From Hordeum vulgare subsp. vulgare (Eukaryota > Streptophyta > Magnoliopsida > Poales > Poaceae): a stretch of DNA of 64,000 nucleotides. This document shows, one piece after another, positions 1-9,813 of the stretch (position 1 is the stretch's first letter; each line of letters begins with the position of its first letter). The stretch is from the NCBI RefSeq assembly GCF_904849725.1, contig NC_058519.1, positions 106,814,881 to 106,878,880 on the forward strand, in the 5' to 3' direction. The translations under genes and the position numbers were made by a program. Below the pieces are notes generated by a model. That model made no database searches. It was given only the letters and a program-made list of their open reading frames with translations, and was not told where the DNA came from.

Positions 1-422
1 TAGTCACCGAGTTACGTTGCGACGTTTGATACACAAAAAGCATTCCTCCGGTGTCAGTGAGTTATATGATCTCATGGTCATAGGAATAAATACTTGACAC
101 GCAGAAAACAGTAGCAAAAAAATGACACGATCAACATGCTACGTCTATTAGTTTGGGTCTAGTCCATCACGTGATTCTCCTAATGACGTGATCCAGTTAT
201 CAAGCAACAACACTTTGTTCACAATCAGAAGACAGTGACTATCTTTGATCAACTGGCTAGCCAACTAGAGGCTTGCTAGGGACGGTGTTTTGTCTATGCA
301 TCCACACATGTAAATGATTCTTCATTCAATACAATTATAGCATGGATAATAAACGATTATCTTGATACAGGAATTATAATAATAACTATATTTATTATTG
401 CCTCTAGGGCATAATTCCAACA
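1..422 (-). repeat. 3' LTR of the Copia element (outer part outside the window)
   Basis: On the minus strand the LTR starts at 422 with TGTTGGAATTATGCCC, right after a polypurine tract. It runs toward base 1 and leaves the window. It includes the stretch with 'catccacacatgtaaatga' that I recognise from BARE1-type LTRs. Confidence 0.9.
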
Positions 423-434
423 GTCTCCCACTTG
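423..434 (-). promoter_or_regulatory. Polypurine tract of the Copia element
   Basis: On the minus strand the bases before the 3' LTR read CAAGTGGGAGAC. This purine-rich run ends exactly at the TG of the LTR, where plus-strand DNA synthesis is primed in LTR retrotransposons. Confidence 0.8.
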
Positions 435-474
435 CACTAGAGTCAATAATCTAGCCCTCACATCATCATGCGAA

Positions 475-2067
475 TTACATTGTAATAAATCTAACACCCA
501 TACAGTTCTGGTGTTGATCATGCTTTGGCCGTGGAAGAGGTTTAGTCAGCGGGTCTGCTACATTCAGATCCGTGTGCACTTTGCATATATTTACGTCCTC
601 TCCCTCGACGTAGTCGCGGATGAGGTTGAAGCGTCGTTTGATGTGTCTGGTCTTCTTGTGAAACCATGGTTCCTTTGCTAAGGCAATGGCACCCGTGTTG
701 TCACAGAACAAGGTTATTGGATTCAGTGCGCTTGGCACCACTCCAAGATCCGTCATGAACTGCTTCATCCAGACACCCTCCTTAGCCGCTTCCGAGGCAG
801 CCATGTATTCCGCTTCACATGTAGAATCTGCTACGACGCTTTGCTTGGAACTGCACCAGCTTACCGCACCCCCATTAAGAATAAATACGTATCCGGTTTG
901 CGACTTAGAGTCGTCCGGATCTGTGTCAAAGCTTGCATCGACGTAACCTTTTACGGCGAGCTCTTCGTCACCTCCATACACGAGAAGCATCTCCTTAGTC
1001 CTTTTCAGGTACTTCAGGATATTCTTGACCGCTGTCCAGTGATCCACTCCTGGATTACTCTGGAACCTACCCGCCATACTTATGGCCAGGCTAACATCCG
1101 GTCTAGTGCACAGCATTGCATACATGATAGAACCTATGGCTGAAGCATAGGGGACGGAGCGCGTATACTCTCTATCTTCATCAGTTGATGGGCACTGAGT
1201 CTTACTCAATTTCGTACCTTGTAAAACTGGCAAGAACCCTTTCTTGGACTGTTCCATTTTGAACCTCTTCAAAACTTTATCAAGGTATGTGCTTTGTGAA
1301 AGTCCTATCAGGCGTTTTGATCTATCCCTATAGATCTTAATGCCTAGAATGTAAGCAGCTTCTCCTAGGTCCTTCATAGAGAAACTTTTATTCAAGTAAT
1401 CCTTTATGCTCTCCAAAAACTCCACGTTGTTTCCAATCAGCAATATGTCATCCACATATAATATTAGAAACGCCACAGAGCTCCCACTCACTTTCTTGTA
1501 AATACAAGATTCTCCAACCACTTGTATAAACCCAAATGCTTTGATCACCTCAACAAAACGTTTGTTCCAACTCCGAGATGCTTGCACCAGTCCATAAATG
1601 GATCGCTGGAGCTTGCACACCTTGTTAGCATTCTTAGGATCGACAAAACCTTCGGGTTGTATCATATACAACTCTTCCTTAAGGAAACCGTTAAGGAACG
1701 CCGTTTTGACATCCATCTGCCAGATTTCATAATCGAAAAATGCAGCTATTGCTAACATGATTATGACGGACTTAAGCATCGCTACGGGTGAGAATGTCTC
1801 ATCGTAGTCAACTCCTTGAACTTGTGAAAAACCCTTTGCCACAAGTCGAGCTTTATAAACGGTCACATTGCCGTCAGCGTCCGTCTTCCTCTTAAAGATC
1901 CATTTGTTCTGAATAGCCTTGCGGCCCTCAGGTAGTACCTCCAAAGTCCACACTTTGTTCTCATACATGGATCCTATCTCGGACTTCATGGCTTCTAGCC
2001 ATTTGTTGGAATCTGGACCCACCATTGCTTCTTCATAATTTGCAGGTTCATTGTTGTCTAACAACAT
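475..2067 (-). pseudogene. Copia reverse transcriptase-RNase H (C-terminal part of polyprotein)
   Basis: A 530-residue open frame. The RT domain covers roughly residues 20-260, with the Copia signature WIFKRK near 56-61 and the catalytic YVDD at 204-207. The Copia-type RNase H follows (about 370-500), with the acidic ADSTCEAEYMA motif. The frame ends at the natural stop about 50 bases before the 3' LTR. It is in a different frame from the integrase upstream and overlaps it by 10 bases. The ancestral protein was therefore one polyprotein, broken by a small indel between about 2150 and 2220. The domain itself is intact and the catalytic residues are present, but it has no start of its own. I call it a pseudogene fragment of a recently active element. 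Confidence 0.93.
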
Positions 2068-3395
2068 GATTGATAAGACGGGATTACCATACCACTGTGG
2101 AGCAGCACGTGGTCTCGTCGACCGGCGTGGTTCGACAGAAACTTGAACCGGAGTTTCATGATCATCATCATTAACTTCCTCCTCAACCGGCGTCGCAATG
2201 ACAGAGGTTCCCCTTGCCCTGCGCCACCATCCAGAGGGATGAGATGTTCGACAACCTCGTCAAGTTCTATCTTCCTCCCACTCAATTCTCTTGAGAGAAA
2301 CTCCTTCTCGAGAAAAGCTCCGTTTTTAGCAACAAACACTTTGCCCTCGGATTTGAGATAGAAGGTGTACCCAACAGTCTCTTTTGGGTAACCTATGAAG
2401 ACGCACTTTTCCGCTTTGGGTTCCAGCTTTTTAGGCTGAAGCTTTTTGACATAAGCATCACATCCCCAAACTTTAAGAAACGACAATTTTGGCCTTTTGC
2501 CATACCACAGTTCGTATGGTGTCGTCTCAACGGATTTTGATGGTGCCCTCTTTAAAGTGAATGCAGCTATTTCTAATGCATAACCCCAAAACGATAACGG
2601 CAAATCAGTAAGAGACATCATAGATCGCACCATCTCTAATAGAGTACGATTACGACGTTCGGACACACCATTACGTTGTGGTGTTCCAGGCGGTGTTAAC
2701 TGTGAAACAATTCCACACTGTCTTAAGTGAGTACCAAACTCGAAACTCAGATATTCACCCCCACGATCAGACCGCAGGAACTTGATCTTCTTGTTACGAT
2801 GATTTTCCACTTCACTCTGAAATTGCTTGAACTTTTCAAATGTTTCAGATTTGTGTTTCATCAAGTAGACATAACCATATCTACTCAAATTGTCAGTGAA
2901 GGTGAGAAAATAACGATATCCGCCGCGTGCCTCCACGCTCACCGGACCACACACATCGGTATGTATGATTTCCAATAAGTCACTTGCACGCTCCATTGTT
3001 CCGGAGAACGGAGTCTTAGTCATCTTGCCCATGAGGCACGGCTCGCATGTGTCAAGTGAATCAAAGTCAAGTGACTCCAAAAGTCCATCAGCATGGAGTT
3101 TCTTCATGCGCTTTACACCAATATGACCTAAGCGGCAGTGCCACAAAAATATGGTGCTATCATTATTAACTCTAACTATTTTGGTCTCAATGTTATGTAT
3201 ATGTGTATCGCTATCAAGATTCAATATGAACAATCCTCTCACATTAGGTGCATGACCATTAAAGATGTTACTCATAGAAATAGAACAACCATTATTCTCT
3301 GACTTAAAAGAGTAACCGTCTCGCAATAAACAAGATCCAGATATAATGTTCATGCTCAACGCAGGCACTAAATAACAATGATTTAAGTTCATCAC
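2058..3395 (-). pseudogene. Copia integrase region of polyprotein
   Basis: A 445-residue open frame that begins at a GTG, six bases after the gag-protease stop and in the same frame. Visible residues are the zinc-binding H86, H91, C117 and C120, then the catalytic triad D147, D210 and E246 with exactly 35 residues between the last two (DD35E). The GKR-type C-terminal region with 'YELWYGKRPK' follows. The last 45 or so residues (arginine/methionine-rich, from 'RRRLRRKLMMM') are out of frame: the homologous acidic linker lies in another frame, which marks a frameshift. The enzyme would insert the cDNA in the nucleus. The catalytic core looks unharmed. Confidence 0.92.
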
Positions 3396-3398
3396 TAA

Positions 3399-4454
3399 TC
3401 ATGATGGTAACTGAAGTGAAATTGTGCCGACGGCTATTGCATCAACCTTGGAACCATTTCCTACGCGCATCGTCACTTCATCTTTCGCCAGCCTTCGTCT
3501 ATTCCGCAGTTCCTGTTTCGAGTTGCAAATATGAGCAACAGAACCGGTATCGAATACCCAGGCACTACTACGAGAGCCGGTTAAGTACACATCAATAACA
3601 TGTATATCAAATATACCTGATTTTTCTTTGGCCGCCTTCTTATCTGCCAGATACTTGGGGCAATTGCGCTTCCAGTGACCCATACCCTTGCAATAGTAAC
3701 ACTCCGTTTCAGGCTTAGGTCCAGCTTTGGGTTTCTTCGTCGGATTGGTAACAGGCTTTCCGCTCTTCTTCGAATTACCCTTCTTGCCTTTGTCGTTTCT
3801 CTTGAAACTAGTGGTCTTATTCACCATCAACACTTGATGCTCTTTACGGAGATCAGACTCTGCGACTTTCAGCATCGCAAACACCTCGCCGGGAGACTTG
3901 TTCATACCTTGCATGTTGTAGTTCAACACAAAGCCTTTATAGCTTGGTGGCAGTGATTGAAGGATTCTGTCAGTGATAGCCTCCTGCGGGAGTTCAATCC
4001 CCAGCTCAGCTAGACGGTTTGAGTACCCAGACATTTTGAGCACATGTTCACTGACAGACGAGTTTTCCTCCATCTTGCAAGCATAGAATTTATCGGAGGT
4101 CTCATACCTCTCGATCCGGGCGTTCTTCTGAAAGATAAACTTCAACTCCTGCAACATCTCAAATGCTCCATGACGCTCAAAGCGACGTTGAATTCCCGGT
4201 TCTAAGCCATACAAGACTGCACATTGAACTATTGAGTAGTCCTCCTTACGTGCTAACCAAGCGTTCTTAACATCCTGATCAGCCGTAGCGGGTGGTTCAT
4301 CTCCTAGCGCAGCATTAAGGACATAATCCTTCTTCCCAGCTTGTAAGATTAGCTTAAGATTACGAGCCCAGTCTAAAAAGTTGCTTCCATCATCTTTCAA
4401 CTTAGCTTTCTCTAGGAACGTATTAAAATTCAGGGTGACTGTCGCGTGAGCCAT
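3399..4454 (-). pseudogene. Copia gag and aspartic protease
   Basis: A 351-residue frame starting at the ATG at 4454. Gag forms the virus-like particle. The Copia gag domain occupies about residues 15-200, followed by a lysine-rich stretch and a zinc knuckle at 252-265 (CYYCKGMGHWKRNC, a CX2CX4HX4C pattern). The protease follows, with its active-site DTG at 302-304. The frame ends at a TGA (3399-3401). The next codons continue the protease-integrase reading in the same frame, so this is a nonsense mutation, most simply GGA to TGA, and not the natural end of gag. The ATG choice rests on position and on the gag-like start MAHATVTLNF. Confidence 0.92.
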
Positions 4455-5694
4455 GATCTACAACACAAATATATTCAAAGTGGACTTAGACTATGTTCAA
4501 GATAATTAGAGTTTAACTTAATCAAATTATTTGCTAAACTCCCACTCAAAAAGTACATCTCTCTAGTCATTTGAGTGGTTCATGATCCACTTACACTAGC
4601 TCAAGTCCGATCATCACGTGAGTTGAGTATAGTTTCAGTGGTAAGCATCCCTATGCTAATCATATCATCTATATGATTCATGATCGACCTTCGGTCTCAT
4701 GTGTTCCGAGGCCATGTCTGCACATGCTAGGCTCGTCAAGCTTAACCCGAGTGTTCCGAGTGCGCAACTGTTTTGCACCCGTTGTATGTGAACGTTGATT
4801 CTATCACACCAGATCATCACGTGGTGTCTCGAAACGACGAACTGTAGCAACGGTGCACAGTCGGGGAGAACACAATTTCGTCTTGAAATTTTAGTGAGAG
4901 ATCACCTCATAATGCTACCGTCGTTCTAAGCAAAATAAGGTGCATAAAAGGATTAACATCACATGCAATTCATAAGTGACATGATATGGCCATCATCACG
5001 TGCTTCTTGATCTCCATCACCAAAGCACCGGCACGATCTTCTTGTCACCAGCGCCACACCATGATCTCCATCAACGTGTTTCCATCGGGGTTGTCGTGCT
5101 ACTCATGCTATTACTACTAAAGCTACATCCTAGCAAAATAGTAAACGCATCTGCAAGCACAAACGTTAGTATAAAGACAACCCTATGGCTCCTGCCGGTT
5201 GCCGTACCATCGACGTGCAAGTCGATATTTTCTATTACAACATGATCATCTCATACATCCAATATATCACATCACATCGTTGGCCATATCACATCACAAG
5301 CATACCCTGCAAAAACAAGTTAGACATCCTCTAATTTTGTTGTTGCATGTTTTACGTGGTGACCATGGGTATCTAGTAGGATCACATCTTACTTACGCAA
5401 ACACCACAACGGAGATATATGAGTTGCTATTTAACCTCATCCAAGGACCTCCTCGGTCAAATCCGATTCAACTAAAGTTGGAGAAACCGACACTTGCCAG
5501 TCATCTTTGAGCAACGGAGTTACTCGTAACGATGAAACCAGTCTCTCGTAAGCGTACGAGTAATGTCGGTCCAAGCCGCTTCAATCCAACAATACCGCGG
5601 AATCAAGAAAAGACTAAGGAGGGCAGAAAAACGCACATCACCGCCCACAAAAACTTTTGTGTTCTACTCGAGAAGACATCTATGCATGAACCTA
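4455..5694 (-). other. Untranslated leader of the Copia element
   Basis: About 1.24 kb between the primer-binding site and gag. Long leaders are usual in the BARE1 group. I see no coding pattern; short frames here are chance. Confidence 0.7.
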
Positions 5695-5707
5695 GCTCAT
5701 GATGCCA
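5695..5707 (-). promoter_or_regulatory. Primer-binding site of the Copia element (initiator-tRNA type)
   Basis: On the minus strand TGGCATCATGAGC follows the LTR end (CAACA) after one base. The plant Copia consensus complementary to initiator tRNA-Met is TGGTATCAGAGC, so this copy is slightly mutated. Confidence 0.8.
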
Positions 5708-5708
5708 C

Positions 5709-6440
5709 TGTTGGGGAACGTCGCATGGGAAACAAAAAATTTCCTACGCGCACGAAGACCTATCATGGTGAAGTCCATCTACGAGAGGGGATGAGTGATC
5801 TACGTACCCTTGTAGACCGTACAGCAGAAGCGTTAGTGAACGCTGTTGATGTAGTGGAACGTCCTCATGTCCCTCGATCCGCCCCGCGAACAATCCCGCG
5901 ATCAGTCCCACGATCTAGTACCGAACGGACGGCACCTCCGCGTTCAGCACACGTACAGCTCGACGATGATCTCGGCCTTCTTGATACAGCAAGAGAGACG
6001 GAGAGGTAGAAGAGTTGTCCGGCAGCGTGACGGCGCTCCGGAGGTTGGTGATGATCTTGTCTCAGCAGGGCTCCGCCCGAGCTCCGCAGAAACGCGATCT
6101 AGAGGAAAAACCGTGGAGGTATGTGGTCGGGCTGCCGTGGAAAAATCGTCTCAAATCAGCCCTAAAACCTCCGTATATATAGGTGGGAGGGAGGGGACCT
6201 TGCCTTGGGGCTCAAGGAGCCCGAAGGGGGCGGCCGAGTCCAAGGGGGAAGGTCCCCCCCCAAACCGAGTTGGACTTGGTTTGGTGGGCGGGAGTCCTTC
6301 CTTCCCTTCCCACCTCCTCCTTTTTTTATTTTCTCCTTGATTTTCTTCTCAAGGCGCATAGGGCCCTCTTGGGCTGTCCCACCAGCCCACTAAGGGCTGG
6401 TGTGCCACCCTCAAGGCCTATGGGCTTCCCCAGGGTGGGT
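5709..6440 (-). repeat. 5' LTR of the Copia element, promoter end missing
   Basis: The LTR 3' terminus (TG...CA) lies at 5709, next to the primer-binding site. Upstream on the minus strand the LTR runs through a TATA-like 'ctatatatacgg' (near 6175) and a GC-rich block to about 6440, where similarity to this LTR type stops. The U3 start is gone, so the element cannot be full length. Confidence 0.85.
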
Positions 6441-7042
6441 TTGTTTGAAAGAGGGAAGGTCATCGATAACCGAATTATTATCGGCTAAGTATAAGAAGGG
6501 CAGAACTCTCCCCGCAAGCCGAAGACTTTTGGACACATAGAGCGGCTGAAAGTCAAGACTATGGCATTGGAGGCCAGTCAGGGACTAAGGGTTCCTCGGG
6601 TCGCTTACGTATTTCCATGGGCCGGACTTCTGGGTCGTTCTATCACCCTTATTGTGCTACGGATAAATAAAGTGACATTGTATTCTAGATGGACTCCTCC
6701 GAAGACATGACATGTACTCCATGGTTATGTGGTGATCGACATATTCCCTCCTTAATGTGTAATCGACGTTGTGTAACCCTAGTACCCTTGGTATCTATAT
6801 AAACCAGTGGTTTTTAGACTGTAGGACATATTAAGCTCATTACTCCCAGGGTTTAGACCACAACATCCGATCTCGAGGTAGATCAATTGTGTACTTTGTA
6901 CCACACCATTAATATAACAAGAGCTTCCATAAAGAGGGCCTGAACCTGGGTAAAAATCGTCTCCCTTGTCTCTTATTACCCATCGATCCAAGATCCACAG
7001 TTCGGACCCCCTACTCAAGATCCATCGGTTTTGACACCGACA
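6441..7042 (+). mobile_element. 3'-terminal fragment of a Gypsy-type LTR retrotransposon
   Basis: The plus-strand sequence ends at 7042 with 'ggttttgacaccgaca', a common Triticeae Gypsy LTR end. Upstream it has 'ctatataaacc' (about 6796), 'gggcctgaacctgggtaaa' and 'ttcggaccccctac', all in the usual order for that LTR type. The LTR probably starts near 6567 ('gtcagggactaagggttcc'); what precedes it would be the internal 3' end. No partner LTR or target duplication was found. Family name not assigned. Confidence 0.65.
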
Positions 7043-7145
7043 CCCGTGCGAGCCCGTAAATCAATAATTTACATTTTAATTTTGGGCATGAAAACACATC
7101 TCTTTGCTTCTTTATTTTCTTCAAGGGCATTGGATACATAATAGT

Positions 7146-7670
7146 TCACCAAATATTTGCTAGAATAGCAAGACCGAAGAAAACAAGAATCACAATTAGG
7201 CATTTTAGAAGATATCCAACTTCCATAACTGCTCCCACTCGTTGGACCAACATCTTATCCATGCCTTCACTATTGATCTGCGGATTCTTTATCTTGCATT
7301 CTCCATTCTCGTTCTTTGATTCTAAAGAAGTATATATTGCTTCCCCTTTGGTTTCTTCTCTAATTGCACATGCAGTCGCAGCATTAGCCTCAATTTTACC
7401 AATGGGTGCACGAATATCTATTAAGTTTCTTCCTATCAATAAATCGATGTATTCTTCTTCCCAATACCAAAATGAGCATCCACCTTCCTAAACACATGAC
7501 CATCTCAATAAGCTACCGAAATTGAAGAAAATAGGTTGACAAAGCCGAATGAAAATAAGAACATACCCCATTGTTTTTGCATTTGAATAATACCCATCTG
7601 GGGTGTTGCGTGTGCTAGATGTTAGCTGCAGCATTGTGTGTGTGTAATCGTTGCACTATATGAGTGGCAT
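7146..7670 (-). pseudogene. GRF-type zinc-finger protein pseudogene with C-terminal membrane helix
   Basis: On the minus strand an ATG at 7670 starts 'MPLI', is hit at once by TAG (7656-7658), then reads a CND-type zinc-finger start. After a frameshift near 7600-7612 come RWVLFKCKNNG, a GT donor at 7566/7565 and a TTTAG acceptor at 7489/7488 (79-base intron). The second exon (7487-7146) runs in phase: EGGCSFWYWEEEYIDLLIGR, a coiled region, then a hydrophobic C-terminal helix ending ILVFFGLAILANIW. C-x..FKC..C-FWYWEEEY is the GRF zinc-finger pattern (nucleic-acid binding) of a large grass family. The expected second zinc Cys of CNDC is Tyr here. The stop, frameshift and lost Cys make it a pseudogene. 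It is the only recognisable host gene in the window. Confidence 0.75.
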
Positions 7671-8007
7671 CGACAAGCCGGAGAGTAGTTGTGCAAGCAC
7701 CGATCCCGGGCGCGGCCAGTCGTGTCCTTGCCGGTAAACCAAGACGGTGGCTAGAGCACGAACTACAACATGCATGCGGCGATGGGGCATTATCGGTGCT
7801 ATGGAGGGTGCTCCCCGACCAATCCATGGCTTGGTGCAGCCCCCGGTTGTCGGAAACGCCAAATCCAGCGGCCGCGACAAATAGTCGATGATTTGCAACT
7901 TTCTGGCCAACCGAGGCACGAGGAAGTGGTGGAGGCCAATCTCGGGCGTGTGGCGGCCCGCCGACGTGATCCCGACGACTGGTATGGCGAGAACCGTAGG
8001 TGGTGGC
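7671..8007 (-). other. Upstream part of the GRF pseudogene, cut by element 1
   Basis: GC-rich sequence upstream of the GRF start. It stays open in the same frame as MPLI from 8007 down and, once element 1 and one copy of its target duplication are removed, stays open for a few codons past 18165. It is probably 5' untranslated or N-terminal sequence. I found no convincing ATG. Confidence 0.45.
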
Positions 8008-9736
8008 TGATACGTCTCCATCGTATCTACTTTTCGAAACTCTTTTGCCCTTGTTTTCGACTCTAATTTGCATGATTTGAATGGAACTAACCCGGACTGA
8101 CGCTGTTTTCAGCAGAATTGCCATGGTGTTGTTTTTGTGCAGAAATGAAAGTTCTCGGAATGTCCTGAAAATTTACGGAGAATATTTCTGGAAAATATGA
8201 AAAATACCTGCGCAAAGATCCACCGGAGGGGATGGGCCAGTGGGCCACAAGCCCTGTTGCCGCCCCCCCCCCCCCTCCCGGCCGCGGCAACCAAGCTTGT
8301 GTGGACCACGTGGGCCTGCCGCCCCTAACTCCAGCTCTATAAATTCACTTTCATCCAGAAAAAAAATAAAGAGAGAAGATTCCATCGCGTTTGCGATACG
8401 GAGGCGTTGCCACATCCTGTTCTTCATCTGGAGGGCAGATCTGGAGTCCGTTTTGGGCTCCGGAGAGGGGAAATCGTCGCCATCGTCATCATCAACCTTC
8501 TTCCCTCTCCAATTCCATTAAGCTCTTCATTGTTCGTGAGTAATCTATTCGTAGGCTCGCTGGGCGGTGCTGAGTAGGATGAGATCTATCATGTAATCGA
8601 GTTAGTTTTTACGGGGATTGATCCCTAGTATCCACTATGTTCTGAGATTGATGTTGCTACTACTTTGCCATGCTTAATGCTTGTCACTAGGGCCTGAGTG
8701 CCATGATTTCAGATCTGGAATTATTATGTTGTCACCAATATACGTTTGTTTTAGATCCGATCTTGCAAGTTGTAGTAACCTACTATGTGTTATGACTCGG
8801 CAACCCCGGAGTGACAATAACCGGAACCACTCCCGGTGATGACCATAGTTTGACGAGTTCATGTGTTCACCAAGTGCTAATGCATTGTTCCGGTTCTTTA
8901 TTAAAAGGAGAACCTTAATATCCCGTAGTATCCTTTTAGACCCCGCTGCCACGGGAGGGATGGACAATAGATGTCATGCACGTTCTTTTCCCTAAGAACG
9001 TATGACTACACACAGAATGCATGCCTACATCACATTGACGAACGGGAGCTAGCCACATATCTCTCCGTATTATAACTGTTGCATGATGGATGTCATCCAA
9101 TGAATCACCGACCCATTGCCTATGAGTTTGTCCCACTGCTGTTGTTACTTGTTTTGCTCTGCTGCTGTTACTACTGTTGCTGCTACTGCTACTTGCTGCT
9201 GCTGTCACTACTGTTGTTACTTGCTACTACTATTACTTGCTATTGATGTCACTACTGTTGTTCCTTGCCACTGCTATTACTCATTACACTGCTACTACCT
9301 GCTACAATACTTTTTCGCTCGACATTGACGGGAAAGAATATTTCCCTTCCACGAGCAACTTCTGGCGCCATTGATACAACATTTACGAATAGTCTGACGT
9401 CAACAGATCGTTTCTGGCACCGTTGTTATCATACTACTTTGCTACTGATACTTTGCTTGTAGATACTAATCTTTCAGGTGTGGTTGAATCCGACACATTC
9501 AGCTGCTAATACTTGAGAGTATCCTTTCACTTCCCGTCTAGCGAACCAACAAATTTGGGTTGAATACTCTACCCTCGAAAACTGTCGCGAACCCACACGC
9601 TGGTGGGCCATTGCAAGACAATTGCTAATTGTTGAGCAACTGGGAGCAGTTCTGGCTCTGTTGCCATGGAGGCATCAAGTCACGCACACGTCAACAACAT
9701 TCTTCTAGTGTCGTTGCCGTGGACTGCTAGCAAGCA
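8008..9736 (+). repeat. 5' LTR of element 1
   Basis: Starts TGATACGTCTCC at 8008 and ends AGCA at 9736, 1,729 bases. 'tccagctctataaattcac' (about 8330-8348) is a good TATA context. The far end carries about 130 bases that element 2's LTR lacks, including two decayed primer-binding-site copies (9653-9670, 9706-9723). Confidence 0.9.
9125..9310 (+). repeat. Degenerate pyrimidine-rich triplet tract in the LTR
   Basis: Repeated tgctac/tgttac/tgctgt triplets. The same tract, in different lengths and order, lies in the other three LTRs of this family (about 17577-17785, 25600-25760 and 33715-33870), so it expands and contracts quickly. The leucine/cysteine/tyrosine-rich frames through it are artefacts. 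Confidence 0.8.
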
Positions 9737-9745
9737 ACTCTTTTC

Positions 9746-9763
9746 TGGCGCCGTTGCCGGGGA
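9746..9763 (+). promoter_or_regulatory. Primer-binding site of element 1 (tRNA-Asp)
   Basis: TGGCGCCGTTGCCGGGGA, a perfect 18-base complement of the plant tRNA-Asp 3' end including CCA. It lies 9 bases after the LTR. Two 14/18 relatives lie upstream inside the LTR. Confidence 0.9.
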
Positions 9764-9813
9764 ATGATAGCTTTATTCTCTGAGTCACTTGGGATTTTTA
9801 TCTGCTGATCAAT

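Larger units (their letters stand above)
1..6440 (-). mobile_element. Copia LTR retrotransposon, BARE1/WIS/Angela type, 5' LTR truncated
   Basis: Reading on the minus strand the order is truncated 5' LTR (6440-5709), primer-binding site, leader, gag-protease, integrase, reverse transcriptase-RNase H, polypurine tract and 3' LTR (422 to beyond base 1). PR-INT-RT-RH order defines Copia (Ty1 type). The LTR starts TGTTGGAATTATG and ends GACGTTCCCCAACA, as I remember for the barley/wheat BARE1-WIS-Angela group; the family name is from memory. The window begins inside the 3' LTR and foreign sequence replaces the 5' LTR beyond about 6440, so no target-site duplication can be read. The coding part carries one nonsense codon and one frameshift. 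Confidence 0.93.

Noticed and set aside
3399..3401. Programmed readthrough of the gag TGA in the Copia element
   Set aside because: The stop lies within the protease-integrase part and not at the gag boundary, and a second lesion (frameshift near 2200) shows ordinary decay.
5563..6488. Several plus-strand frames of 100-160 codons
   Set aside because: They lie on the wrong strand of the Copia 5' LTR and leader, with no domain and GC-rich low-complexity content.
9116..9462. Leucine/cysteine/tyrosine-rich reading frames that look like membrane peptides
   Set aside because: They fall on the pyrimidine-rich triplet tract inside the LTRs. All frames are open because of the tract's composition, and the four LTR copies differ in length there.
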